The translations under genes and the position numbers were made by a program. Source: CAZKBP01 sp964551015 (GTDB lineage: Bacteria > Bacteroidota > Bacteroidia > Cytophagales > Microscillaceae). From it: 64,000 nt of DNA. Under the pieces are notes generated by a model. The model searched no databases. It saw nothing but the letters and a program-made list of their open reading frames with translations, and was not told where the DNA came from. The stretch spans positions 1 to 64,000 of the forward strand of contig CAZKBP010000022.1 of NCBI GenBank assembly GCA_964551015.1, read 5' to 3'. Positions 33,943-41,708 of this stretch are shown piece after piece. Each line of letters starts with the position of its first letter. Position 1 is the first letter of the stretch.

Positions 33943-35877
33943 ATGCAAATCCAGATCAAACCCCATCAGCCGGTCTTCCAAAAGGCAGACCCAGCTAAAG
34001 AAACGAAGACGAAGTCTTCTAAGCTCAGCCTCTACACCCCCTATGAGCTGTTTGCCCTGCAAATGCGCCTTGGCTACACTACGGCTCAGTTGGAGCAACT
34101 CCTTGCCCTTGACATTCCCTGGGATAAGATCAGCAAGGCTAAATTCACGGCTATGATGGATTATGGACTCTACCCCATTATCCGCCAATTTGGCTGGGAA
34201 AATGAAAAGCTCGATCCGCTTATCATCCACTATCTAAAAGAGACTTATCCCGATCAAATCACCCCTCAATCCATGCTTAGGTCGGGAGAGACGATCTTAG
34301 TACCGCTTTATTCCTCCTATGTAGCCCATACCCAGCCCGAGTCGGAGCAAAAAACCCAGAAAAATCCCGGCAAAAAAAACCGTGAAGCTCCACCACCGCC
34401 CTACCCCGCCTATGCCAACTTGCCCTCCCAAGGCACTTACACCCTGCAAAAGGGTAAAACACTCTTCAGTGCCGCCCGTGAACTCGGCATCAATCTACAC
34501 GCTTGGCTTCGCTACAATCATTATGAGGTGAGCAAAATTAATCCTGCTTATGTGATTGACCATCGGGACGGCCGCGCCAAACAACTTCCGCCAGGCACGG
34601 TTTTGAGAATTCCTCCCCAAGACCATCACCTTTTTCAGAATCGCCAGCAAAACCAAGAGACCAAAGCCAGCCCCCAGCGAGAAGCTAATTCCAAAGAGAA
34701 GCCTCGATCCGAGCCAACCCGCACTCGCCATTCTAAACCCAAAAAACCTGCTCCGCCCACGCCTACCGAACAAGCACGAGGCATTCGGGGCAAAGGACGG
34801 TCTTATCAAGAAATCGCCCGGGCACTTCGGCCTCATCTCCAAGATAAGGCTGTGGTAAAAGCCGTCCTAAGACTCGAGGGAGAAAATACTGATGATAGCT
34901 TGGCCTACGCCATCTCACATTCTCTCAAAGATTCAGAATTGAATCATCTTCCCGAAAGTGTCTTGCACTTACTCAAAAATGCGATGGATGATGGCTACAC
35001 TTGGGGAAGTTGGGGGCACGGACCAGAGATTGACCGCGTGAAACAAGCCCTGAGTAGCGTCCAGAAAAAAAAGAAAGAAGCGGAGGAGAAGAAGAAGAAA
35101 CCAGTTTATCAGATCAATCAACTCCTCAAAAAAGAAACTCTCAGCCCCGAAGAGATCGCTCAGGTGCGAAAATTGATCGAGAAATTAAAAGAAGCCGACA
35201 TTCAAGGCGATTGCTACGAGCGATTGCAGTACAAAGCCCCTTATTTTAATCAGAGGGATAGTGTATTGAGTGGTCAAAGGGATGATGGTACCTGGGGGCC
35301 GTTGGGCGACTATATGTGTAATATGAGCGCAATGGCCATGGGCTTAGCCGCGATGGGAATGCCCAATCCCAAACCAGAGATGCAATATGATGATGCTTTG
35401 GAGAAGATTCGGGACGATAAAGAAATGAGGAAACGCACGGGAGGTGGTCAGCAAGATATTGCAAAACACTTTGGATACTACTATGGAGGATTAGTTGGTG
35501 ACAAACAAAATCCGATAGATAATACTTGGATGTTTGATAGCTTGCACGGAAAGACATATGACTATAATTGGTATGAGAATCATATAATTCCCGAACTTAG
35601 AAAGGGTAACTCAATAACTATCGGAATTGCTGATTTGTCATACGAGAATGGCCATATCGTACATTTGCTCGGGGTTGAAAAAAATGGAATCTATGTTCAC
35701 GATCCAATGGGTGCCACGTATTGGGAGGGGAAAACCTACACGGATGTAATGTACACCAATGCAAATGAAGTTAGTGGAAAAAATGCGACACGGGGTAAGA
35801 AGATTTTCTGGAATTTTAGTAGAATTAAAAAAGCTACCGCAGTTAAATTTAGCTGGATTAGGGTCACCAAGAAATAA
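33943..35877 (+). CDS. LysM protein with C-terminal C39-like cysteine peptidase; candidate polymorphic toxin
   Basis: 644 residues, no signal peptide or membrane helix. Residues 1-125 are an unrecognised helical region whose end (SGETILVPL) resembles the last strand of a LysM. A LysM domain spans about 165-223 (TYTLQKGKTLFSAARELGIN to GTVLRIP). A Pro/Lys/Gln-rich linker (about 225-280) and a helical region (280-420, including a KKKKEAEEKKKK coil) follow. The end (about 424-644) resembles Peptidase_C39_2, with Gln437 in YFNQRD, Cys459 in MCNMSAMAMG, His571 in ENGHIVHLLG and Asp587 in VHDPMG. Base composition turns AT-rich inside this domain. A lipoprotein gene starts 1 base after its stop. Inference: an exported toxin with a papain-like effector domain, possibly acting on peptidoglycan. 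A housekeeping cell-wall amidase is the alternative. Confidence 0.75.
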   Translation: MQIQIKPHQPVFQKADPAKETKTKSSKLSLYTPYELFALQMRLGYTTAQLEQLLALDIPWDKISKAKFTAMMDYGLYPIIRQFGWENEKLDPLIIHYLKETYPDQITPQSMLRSGETILVPLYSSYVAHTQPESEQKTQKNPGKKNREAPPPPYPAYANLPSQGTYTLQKGKTLFSAARELGINLHAWLRYNHYEVSKINPAYVIDHRDGRAKQLPPGTVLRIPPQDHHLFQNRQQNQETKASPQREANSKEKPRSEPTRTRHSKPKKPAPPTPTEQARGIRGKGRSYQEIARALRPHLQDKAVVKAVLRLEGENTDDSLAYAISHSLKDSELNHLPESVLHLLKNAMDDGYTWGSWGHGPEIDRVKQALSSVQKKKKEAEEKKKKPVYQINQLLKKETLSPEEIAQVRKLIEKLKEADIQGDCYERLQYKAPYFNQRDSVLSGQRDDGTWGPLGDYMCNMSAMAMGLAAMGMPNPKPEMQYDDALEKIRDDKEMRKRTGGGQQDIAKHFGYYYGGLVGDKQNPIDNTWMFDSLHGKTYDYNWYENHIIPELRKGNSITIGIADLSYENGHIVHLLGVEKNGIYVHDPMGATYWEGKTYTDVMYTNANEVSGKNATRGKKIFWNFSRIKKATAVKFSWIRVTKK

Positions 35878-35878
35878 T

Positions 35879-36685
35879 ATGGTTATGAAAAAAGTGTTCC
35901 TTTTTATAGCATTCATCGCTATAATGACAAGTTGTAGACACACTTCAAGAGAAAAATTATCGCGATCCGAGGAATCGTTTGAGACCGCAGAAATAGTCAG
36001 AGGTGAAGAAATTTCTGATACTAGCCGCTATACTAAGTATAGTTTTGAGTGGCAGTCAGCAGGCGTAAGTTTCGAGTATTACTTGAACAAAGAATATTTA
36101 GGGGTGTCAAGTAGAAAAGATGTTCTGTTTTATTACAAGAGATTGCCTCCTTTTATATTCAAGCAAAATAAAACTTTTACACTTATTGATGAATATCAAA
36201 ATAGAGTAGTAGAGCCAAATTTTTACATAGATAAATTATACTATCAAAATATACAGAATGGATATCTAAAAGTCCACGAAGATAAAGGTTATGTAAAATC
36301 AGCAGTAGAGATAGCCCTTTTCACATCTTCTCAAAGAAATTTGATAGTGGTCAATTATTTACATGAAGATTTAAAGCCTTTATTCCTCGAGTTGAAGAAA
36401 AGAAAAAGCTATGAAGAAGAAATGTACAGTTGGTCTCTATTGCTAGATTACGAGGTTTCAAAAAGTTATCAAAAATTACTACAAAGCTTAGAAGCTTCTC
36501 ACATATACTTCAAACTCCCCGAATACGGAACACAAATTATAGCCGTCCGTAGCGACCTAGAATATCTGGAAAATCCAGAAGTATTTTTCCAAAATAAACT
36601 CCAAAATTACCCCGAAGAAATCATGCGCTTCGACTGGCAAAATGGCCGCTTTGTCCTAACCTCTGGTAGCAAAACCAAAGAATAA
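35879..36685 (+). CDS. Lipoprotein, candidate immunity protein
   Basis: 268 residues from the ATG at 35879. A second ATG two codons later is equally possible; a much longer in-frame extension into the upstream gene is rejected. The signal VFLFIAFIAIMTSC has a lipobox with Cys near residue 17, giving an envelope-anchored protein. The mature part is hydrophilic, rich in Lys, Glu and Tyr, and matches no family I know. The gene is strikingly AT-rich: one 60-base stretch at 36121 has 16 G+C, against 38 of 60 at 34381 in the upstream gene. Position, coupling, composition and envelope location all fit an immunity lipoprotein against the preceding candidate toxin. This is inference. Confidence 0.7.
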   Translation: MVMKKVFLFIAFIAIMTSCRHTSREKLSRSEESFETAEIVRGEEISDTSRYTKYSFEWQSAGVSFEYYLNKEYLGVSSRKDVLFYYKRLPPFIFKQNKTFTLIDEYQNRVVEPNFYIDKLYYQNIQNGYLKVHEDKGYVKSAVEIALFTSSQRNLIVVNYLHEDLKPLFLELKKRKSYEEEMYSWSLLLDYEVSKSYQKLLQSLEASHIYFKLPEYGTQIIAVRSDLEYLENPEVFFQNKLQNYPEEIMRFDWQNGRFVLTSGSKTKE

Positions 36686-36726
36686 AAAGAAACCGCCCTA
36701 TATCCAAGCTTGGATATAGGGCGGTT
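36683..36726 (-). terminator. 36-bp perfect palindrome, convergent terminator
   Basis: Positions 36691-36726 are an exact palindrome (arm AACCGCCCTATATCCA, loop AGCT). Read leftward it is followed by TCTTTTTAT (complement of 36683-36690), so it is a clear terminator for the leftward lipoprotein gene, and it also ends the rightward lipoprotein transcript. Confidence 0.85.
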
Positions 36727-36746
36727 GGATCGTTCAAAAATAAAAT

Positions 36747-37571
36747 TTAAGCATCAGCCGCGGTTAGCGTAACGGTACGCTCCACGGTATTGAAAGGCCC
36801 ATCAATTACATTTCCCTCGGCGTCAACTAATTCTAGTTTAATGGTAACTTCGCCCATTTCTAAACCGCCAATAGAGTAAGGAGCCCATTCAGTAATCATG
36901 TGTTCCTCACCATTGATAGTGGCTCTTACTTGGTTGCCATCGGGCGAAAGAGTGGTATTGATCAGGAAGAAATCTAGCAACAAGCCATCGCCTTCGGCCA
37001 TGGTGTATTCCCCTTTGGGACGGCTGTAAAATAGATGTGGAGCAGCCAAATCTACCACCATCGGCTCGCCTTCGCCTACCGTGAACGTGCGCAAGATGTA
37101 CGAATTGTCATTCTTCACACTCTCGTGGTAAGAACGAGAAAGAAAAGCCAGCATGATATGCCCACCTGCTTCTAATTCTTTTTCGGCCTTGGGCTCATAG
37201 TGAGCAGAGTAAGGCTCGTTATCCATAATCACGTGAATATGTTGGCCTTTATCCGAGTTGGCGAGTGCCTTGCCTTCAGCATCTTCGGTTTGTACGCCTA
37301 GCTCGTAATTATTGACTTCAAAATTAAAAGTATAGGCTCCTTCAGGAATGGTAGCCTCGTTTTCCAAATTAGTAATACTGAGACTTGCATCCGCAAATTC
37401 AGGCGAAGAAACCTTGGTGAGTGTGTACTTTTTCTCCTCTACGCCTTCATTGGTGGTTTCCTCGGTATCCAGCGTATCCCCTTCGGTTTCCGTGGTCGTA
37501 TCACCACCCCCGCAATAGGTGAAAAGAAAGAGACTAGAAAGGAAGAATACGGTTTTTAAGGATTTAGTCAT
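36747..37571 (-). CDS. Lipoprotein of unknown function
   Basis: 274 residues. The N-terminus has a charged start, hydrophobic core FFLSSLFLF and a lipobox-like FTYC (Cys about 20), followed by a Gly and Thr/Glu-rich linker (about 21-47) typical of lipoproteins. The body is beta-rich with DKGQHIHVIMDN and GGHIMLAFLSRSYHES; the histidine-containing segments could bind metal, but I recognise no family. A -7 element (TACCTTTG, complement of 37663-37670) precedes it, and a palindromic terminator follows it. Confidence 0.78.
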   Translation of the reverse strand: MTKSLKTVFFLSSLFLFTYCGGGDTTTETEGDTLDTEETTNEGVEEKKYTLTKVSSPEFADASLSITNLENEATIPEGAYTFNFEVNNYELGVQTEDAEGKALANSDKGQHIHVIMDNEPYSAHYEPKAEKELEAGGHIMLAFLSRSYHESVKNDNSYILRTFTVGEGEPMVVDLAAPHLFYSRPKGEYTMAEGDGLLLDFFLINTTLSPDGNQVRATINGEEHMITEWAPYSIGGLEMGEVTIKLELVDAEGNVIDGPFNTVERTVTLTAADA

Positions 37572-37662
37572 TGTTTTTTGTGTTTTGTTGGGTTTTGAAA
37601 GTTTATATTCCGAAGTTGTCTAAGATTTTGGTATAGAAGCGAAAAAATTCATTTTTGCAGCC

Positions 37663-37670
37663 CAAAGGTA
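37663..37670 (-). promoter_or_regulatory. Candidate promoter (-7) of the leftward lipoprotein gene
   Basis: TACCTTTG on the minus strand matches TAnnTTTG, the same sequence as the tRNA-Gly promoter. It would give a leader of about 85 bases. Confidence 0.5.
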
Positions 37671-37776
37671 AACTTTAAACAACTTCTCTACTAAGTCTTA
37701 ACAAATAAAAAAGTTTTATGGCTAATTCCATAAAACTTCTCTCGAAAATCCTTGGCCTATATTTTCTGGATTACAG

Positions 37777-38952
37777 CTACTCAAGCACCAGCTTCTGCCT
37801 TTCTGCCTGTGCCAGAATCGCTTCCGACCATTCTTTCTTGGCTTCTACGGAGCCTTTTTCCATGTCTTTATTGAGTTCAGCAACGGCTTGGCGTGCCCAA
37901 TTAGCGGCTTCTTCGTAATGCTTCTGTACTAAAGCTACCGATGCTCTAGCTCTAAACACGTGATTCTTGGGAATGGCAGCTCCGATCTTCGCCTGATCTA
38001 AAAAGTACTGTGCCTGCTCGGCATCTTTTTTATAAGTTGCTTCAAAATAAGCCTTGTCCAAAAATACGACTGCCTGATAACCTGCTGGAATTTCGTGTAC
38101 GCCCTCCCAATATTGATCCAAATGATATGCTGCCTTTTCAAGCACTCCTTGATCCATGTAGGCGTAGTGCAGATAACCGTGTAAGTAAGTAGCAAAACGA
38201 CTATCAGGTTCTAAGGCAATGGCTTCTTCTAAAGCATCTATATCTAAATCGCGAGGGCGGGTTGTGGTACTAGACTGTGCAATGGTGGTCAGAAGTACTA
38301 TATCCTGTTTAGCAATCGCTCCGCCTTTCATCAAATTCAGCATACGCGCTCCATCCGAATAAAAGCCCCCTGCCCGCATTGGGATGATCGTAGAAATAAA
38401 CAAAACCCATGAGAACGCCCCGCTCCAACCTACAAAACTGGTGAAAACAAATACAGCTAGATGAGTCTGCGTCTGGTGAAAACCCGCCAAGAAATAAATT
38501 CCTAACATCAAGATGCCAAAACCCAGACTAGCCAAAGGCCCTCCGGCAATATAACGAAGAAATTTCTTCACCAAATTTTTCTTATGCTGTGGTAGGCAAA
38601 GTGCCAGTCCACCAAAGGTATTGAGATTCGTGTTCCACTTAAACTGCAAGCGATCTTGCTCTTTTTCCCACATGAAAGGCCCTACGGTCAGCAAACGAAA
38701 TTTAAAGCCTTGGGCAATTCCAGTTAAGGTGTGCCCTAGTTCGTGTACCAATATGTTCACCATAAAAACCAATGGAATCAGCACCAACCAACTCCAATAA
38801 AAAGCTTTGGGTGATTTCACCCCATCTACCAATGCTAATTTTCCTGCCGAGTAGCCAACTAACGCACCCACCAACGTAAAGCCGATAAAAGTAAGGACCG
38901 TTCGCCCATTGTTTTTCTTTTTCTTTGGATTTTTAGTAGGCTCAGATTTCAT
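37777..38952 (-). CDS. M50-type membrane metalloprotease fused to TPR-like region
   Basis: 391 residues from the ATG complementary to 38950-38952; an upstream TTG would add nine residues. The basic N-terminus leads to several membrane helices (about 18-42, 52-70, 120-145, 155-180). HELGH at 70-74 within VNILVHELGHTLTG is the zinc site of M50 / site-2-type proteases, and GGPLASLGFG may form part of the fold. Residues about 215-391 are soluble and helical with TPR-like repeats (YLHGYLHYAYMDQGVLEKAAYHL, ARASVALVQKHYEEAANWARQA). The second metal ligand (N/D-P-x-x-D/G type) is not obvious, so activity is uncertain. Substrates are unknown. Confidence 0.82.
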   Translation of the reverse strand: MKSEPTKNPKKKKNNGRTVLTFIGFTLVGALVGYSAGKLALVDGVKSPKAFYWSWLVLIPLVFMVNILVHELGHTLTGIAQGFKFRLLTVGPFMWEKEQDRLQFKWNTNLNTFGGLALCLPQHKKNLVKKFLRYIAGGPLASLGFGILMLGIYFLAGFHQTQTHLAVFVFTSFVGWSGAFSWVLFISTIIPMRAGGFYSDGARMLNLMKGGAIAKQDIVLLTTIAQSSTTTRPRDLDIDALEEAIALEPDSRFATYLHGYLHYAYMDQGVLEKAAYHLDQYWEGVHEIPAGYQAVVFLDKAYFEATYKKDAEQAQYFLDQAKIGAAIPKNHVFRARASVALVQKHYEEAANWARQAVAELNKDMEKGSVEAKKEWSEAILAQAERQKLVLE

Positions 38953-39133
38953 ATATATTTTTTGCTTATTTACTTCCAAATAAATACTCTTTGAACCATT
39001 AGTTGGATATTTTTAGCTAGCATTACAGGTAATCGAGTTAAATTTCAGAAGAATTCAAAAGATGTTTTCTTTGATTTCAAAACAAGAAGTTTTCTAAATA
39101 AGTAGGGGTTCTAAATAAATTATGATTCTTTTA

Positions 39134-39141
39134 TATATTTG
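39134..39141 (+). promoter_or_regulatory. Candidate promoter (-7) of the aconitase gene
   Basis: TATATTTG matches TAnnTTTG and lies 56 bases before the ATG. A -33 TTG is not obvious. Confidence 0.5.
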
Positions 39142-39196
39142 TTACTAAGAAAATATTCTTTGATTCACCATTTTTTAAATAAAATCCTTAGAAATT

Positions 39197-41461
39197 ATGG
39201 CCTTTGACATTGATATGATTAAAGCCGTCTATGCTCGTATGGGAGAGCGGATCGAGGCGGCACGTAAATTAGTAGGCAGACCTTTGACCCTAGCAGAAAA
39301 GATTCTTTATGCTCATCTTTATCAGGGAATGCCTACCGAGGCTTACCAGAGAGGTGGAGATTACGTGGATTTTGCTCCAGATCGAGTAGCCATGCAAGAT
39401 GCCACGGCTCAAATGGCTCTCCTTCAGTTTATGCAAGCTGGCAAGCCCCAAGCAGCGGTTCCCTCCACCGTGCACTGCGATCACTTGATCCAAGCCAAAT
39501 TAGGTGCCAAGCAAGATTTAGAAACAGCCAACACCTCCAATAAGGAAGTATACGAATTCTTACAATCCGTTTCCAATAAATATGGAATTGGCTTCTGGAA
39601 GCCCGGAGCAGGAATTATCCACCAAGTAGTATTAGAAAACTATGCCTTTCCCGGGGGAATGATGATCGGAACTGACTCGCACACCCCGAACGCAGGTGGT
39701 TTGGGTATGATCGCCATCGGGGTCGGTGGTGCTGACGCCGTAGACGTGATGGCTGGCATGCCTTGGGAGCTGAAATTCCCTAAGCTGATCGGGGTAAAGC
39801 TCACCGGAAAACTCAGCGGTTGGACATCAGCCAAAGACGTGATCTTGAAAGTAGCGGGCATCCTGACCGTAAAAGGAGGAACGGGAGCCATCGTAGAATA
39901 CTTTGGCGAAGGAGCTGACGCGCTTTCGGCCACAGGCAAAGGAACCATCTGTAACATGGGAGCCGAAATCGGAGCAACTACCTCACTCTTTGCTTTTGAC
40001 GACCATATGAAAGATTACTTGGAGTCAACCGAGCGTGCCGACGTAGCACAATTGGCAGATCAATACCGTGAGCACCTTCGTCCTGATGAAGATGTGTATG
40101 TAAACTCTGACAAATACTACGATCAGCTGATCGAGATCAACCTTTCCGAGCTAGAACCTCACATTAATGGGCCTTACACACCAGATTTGGCTTGGCCGCT
40201 TTCTAAGTTTGCCGAAGCAGTGAAAGACAATGGCTATCCGCAGAAATTAGAAGTAGGATTGATTGGTTCTTGTACCAACTCTTCTTACGAAGATCTAACC
40301 CGCGCTGCTTCTGTGGCCAAGCAAGCCGTAGATAAGAAATTGAAAGTAAAATCTGAATTTACCATCACTCCCGGTTCGGAGACCGTGCGTTTTACTGCCG
40401 AACGCGATGGCATCTTGGATACCTTCGCGCAAATGGGTGGAATGGTACTCGCCAATGCCTGTGGCCCCTGCATCGGGCAGTGGGATCGCCATACCGATGA
40501 TCCTGACAAAGCCAATTCTATCATTACTTCTTTCAATAGAAACTTTGCCAAGCGTAATGATGGGAATCCTCAAACACGTGCTTTTGTAGCTTCTCCCGAG
40601 ATTGTAACTGCTTTTGCCATCGCAGGTGATTTGACTTTCAACCCCATGACGGACAAACTCACCAACGAGGCAGGCGAAGAGGTAATGCTAGACGAACCCG
40701 CTGGCCTGATGGCTCCCCCTGATGGCTACGGAGTAGAAGACCGAGGCTACCTCGCCCCCGCCGAAGACGGCAGCAATGTAGAAGTGATCGTTGATGAAAA
40801 GTCAGATCGTTTGCAGCTACTAGAACCCTTCAAGCCTTGGGAAGGTACAGACTTGAAAGGATTGCGTCTGCTCTTAAAAGCCAAGGGAAAATGTACCACG
40901 GATCACATCTCTATGGCCGGCCCTTGGTTGCGCTACCGTGGACACTTGGACAATATCTCCAACAATATGTTCATCGGTGCCATCAATTACTACAACGACA
41001 CCGCTAATAAAGTCAAAAACCAATTGACTGGTGAATATGGGGAAGTGCCCGCTACCGCCCGTGCCTACAAAGCCGCCAACGAGGGTTCGGTGGTGTTCGG
41101 AGATGAGAACTACGGAGAAGGTTCTTCTCGGGAGCACGCGGCCATGGAGCCTCGCTTCTTGGGCGTAAGAGCGATCATCGTAAAGTCTTTTGCGCGTATC
41201 CACGAAACCAACCTGAAGAAACAAGGAATGCTCGGCCTGACCTTTGACAATCCAGCCGATTATGACAAAGTTCAGGAAGACGACACCGTGGACATTATTG
41301 GTCTGACCGAATTCGCACCTGACAAGCAACTCACCGTGGTCTTGAATCACGCCGATGGTTCTAAGGATGAATTCAAAGTGAACCATACTTACAACGAAGC
41401 CCAAATTGAGTGGTTCAAAGCCGGCTCGGCCTTGAACTTGATCAAGCAGCAGAATGCTTAA
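39197..41461 (+). CDS. Aconitate hydratase, mitochondrial-type
   Basis: 754 residues, an aconitase that isomerises citrate to isocitrate in the TCA cycle. The three [4Fe-4S] ligands are Cys359 (GSCTNSSYED), Cys422 and Cys425 (ACGPCIGQW), the same 63- and 3-residue spacing as in mitochondrial aconitase. TDSHTPNAGG and the C-terminal swivel-domain motif GSSREHAAMEPR are intact. Length and sequence place it with the mitochondrial AcnA-like form rather than AcnB. It is monocistronic, with a promoter at 39134 and a strong terminator at 41490. Confidence 0.96.
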   Translation: MAFDIDMIKAVYARMGERIEAARKLVGRPLTLAEKILYAHLYQGMPTEAYQRGGDYVDFAPDRVAMQDATAQMALLQFMQAGKPQAAVPSTVHCDHLIQAKLGAKQDLETANTSNKEVYEFLQSVSNKYGIGFWKPGAGIIHQVVLENYAFPGGMMIGTDSHTPNAGGLGMIAIGVGGADAVDVMAGMPWELKFPKLIGVKLTGKLSGWTSAKDVILKVAGILTVKGGTGAIVEYFGEGADALSATGKGTICNMGAEIGATTSLFAFDDHMKDYLESTERADVAQLADQYREHLRPDEDVYVNSDKYYDQLIEINLSELEPHINGPYTPDLAWPLSKFAEAVKDNGYPQKLEVGLIGSCTNSSYEDLTRAASVAKQAVDKKLKVKSEFTITPGSETVRFTAERDGILDTFAQMGGMVLANACGPCIGQWDRHTDDPDKANSIITSFNRNFAKRNDGNPQTRAFVASPEIVTAFAIAGDLTFNPMTDKLTNEAGEEVMLDEPAGLMAPPDGYGVEDRGYLAPAEDGSNVEVIVDEKSDRLQLLEPFKPWEGTDLKGLRLLLKAKGKCTTDHISMAGPWLRYRGHLDNISNNMFIGAINYYNDTANKVKNQLTGEYGEVPATARAYKAANEGSVVFGDENYGEGSSREHAAMEPRFLGVRAIIVKSFARIHETNLKKQGMLGLTFDNPADYDKVQEDDTVDIIGLTEFAPDKQLTVVLNHADGSKDEFKVNHTYNEAQIEWFKAGSALNLIKQQNA

Positions 41462-41489
41462 AGTATAACTATCTCCAAGCAAATTCAAG

Positions 41490-41519
41490 CCTCTGGGTAT
41501 TCGTACCCAGAGGTTTTTT
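41490..41519 (+). terminator. Intrinsic terminator after aconitase
   Basis: CCTCTGGGTA (41490-41499) pairs perfectly with TACCCAGAGG (41504-41513) around a TTCG tetraloop, followed by six T. Confidence 0.93.
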
Positions 41520-41708
41520 GATGGAAGTAAACCTTCATTAGAAAAGACTCCACCGATCAAAAATACAAGTTCATCATTCAAAAAAATTGCATTCATTCTC
41601 TAGACCTCGCCCACTTCCGAGAACTATTTTACGTACAGAATAATTGATAAATTGGCATCCCCAATTCAAATCCTAAAAGACATCATTTTATATTTCTATC
41701 GTCCTGTC

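Noticed and set aside
40874..41596. 240-codon frame antisense to aconitase
   Set aside because: Shadow of the conserved aconitase C-terminal domain, and it crosses the strong terminator at 41490.
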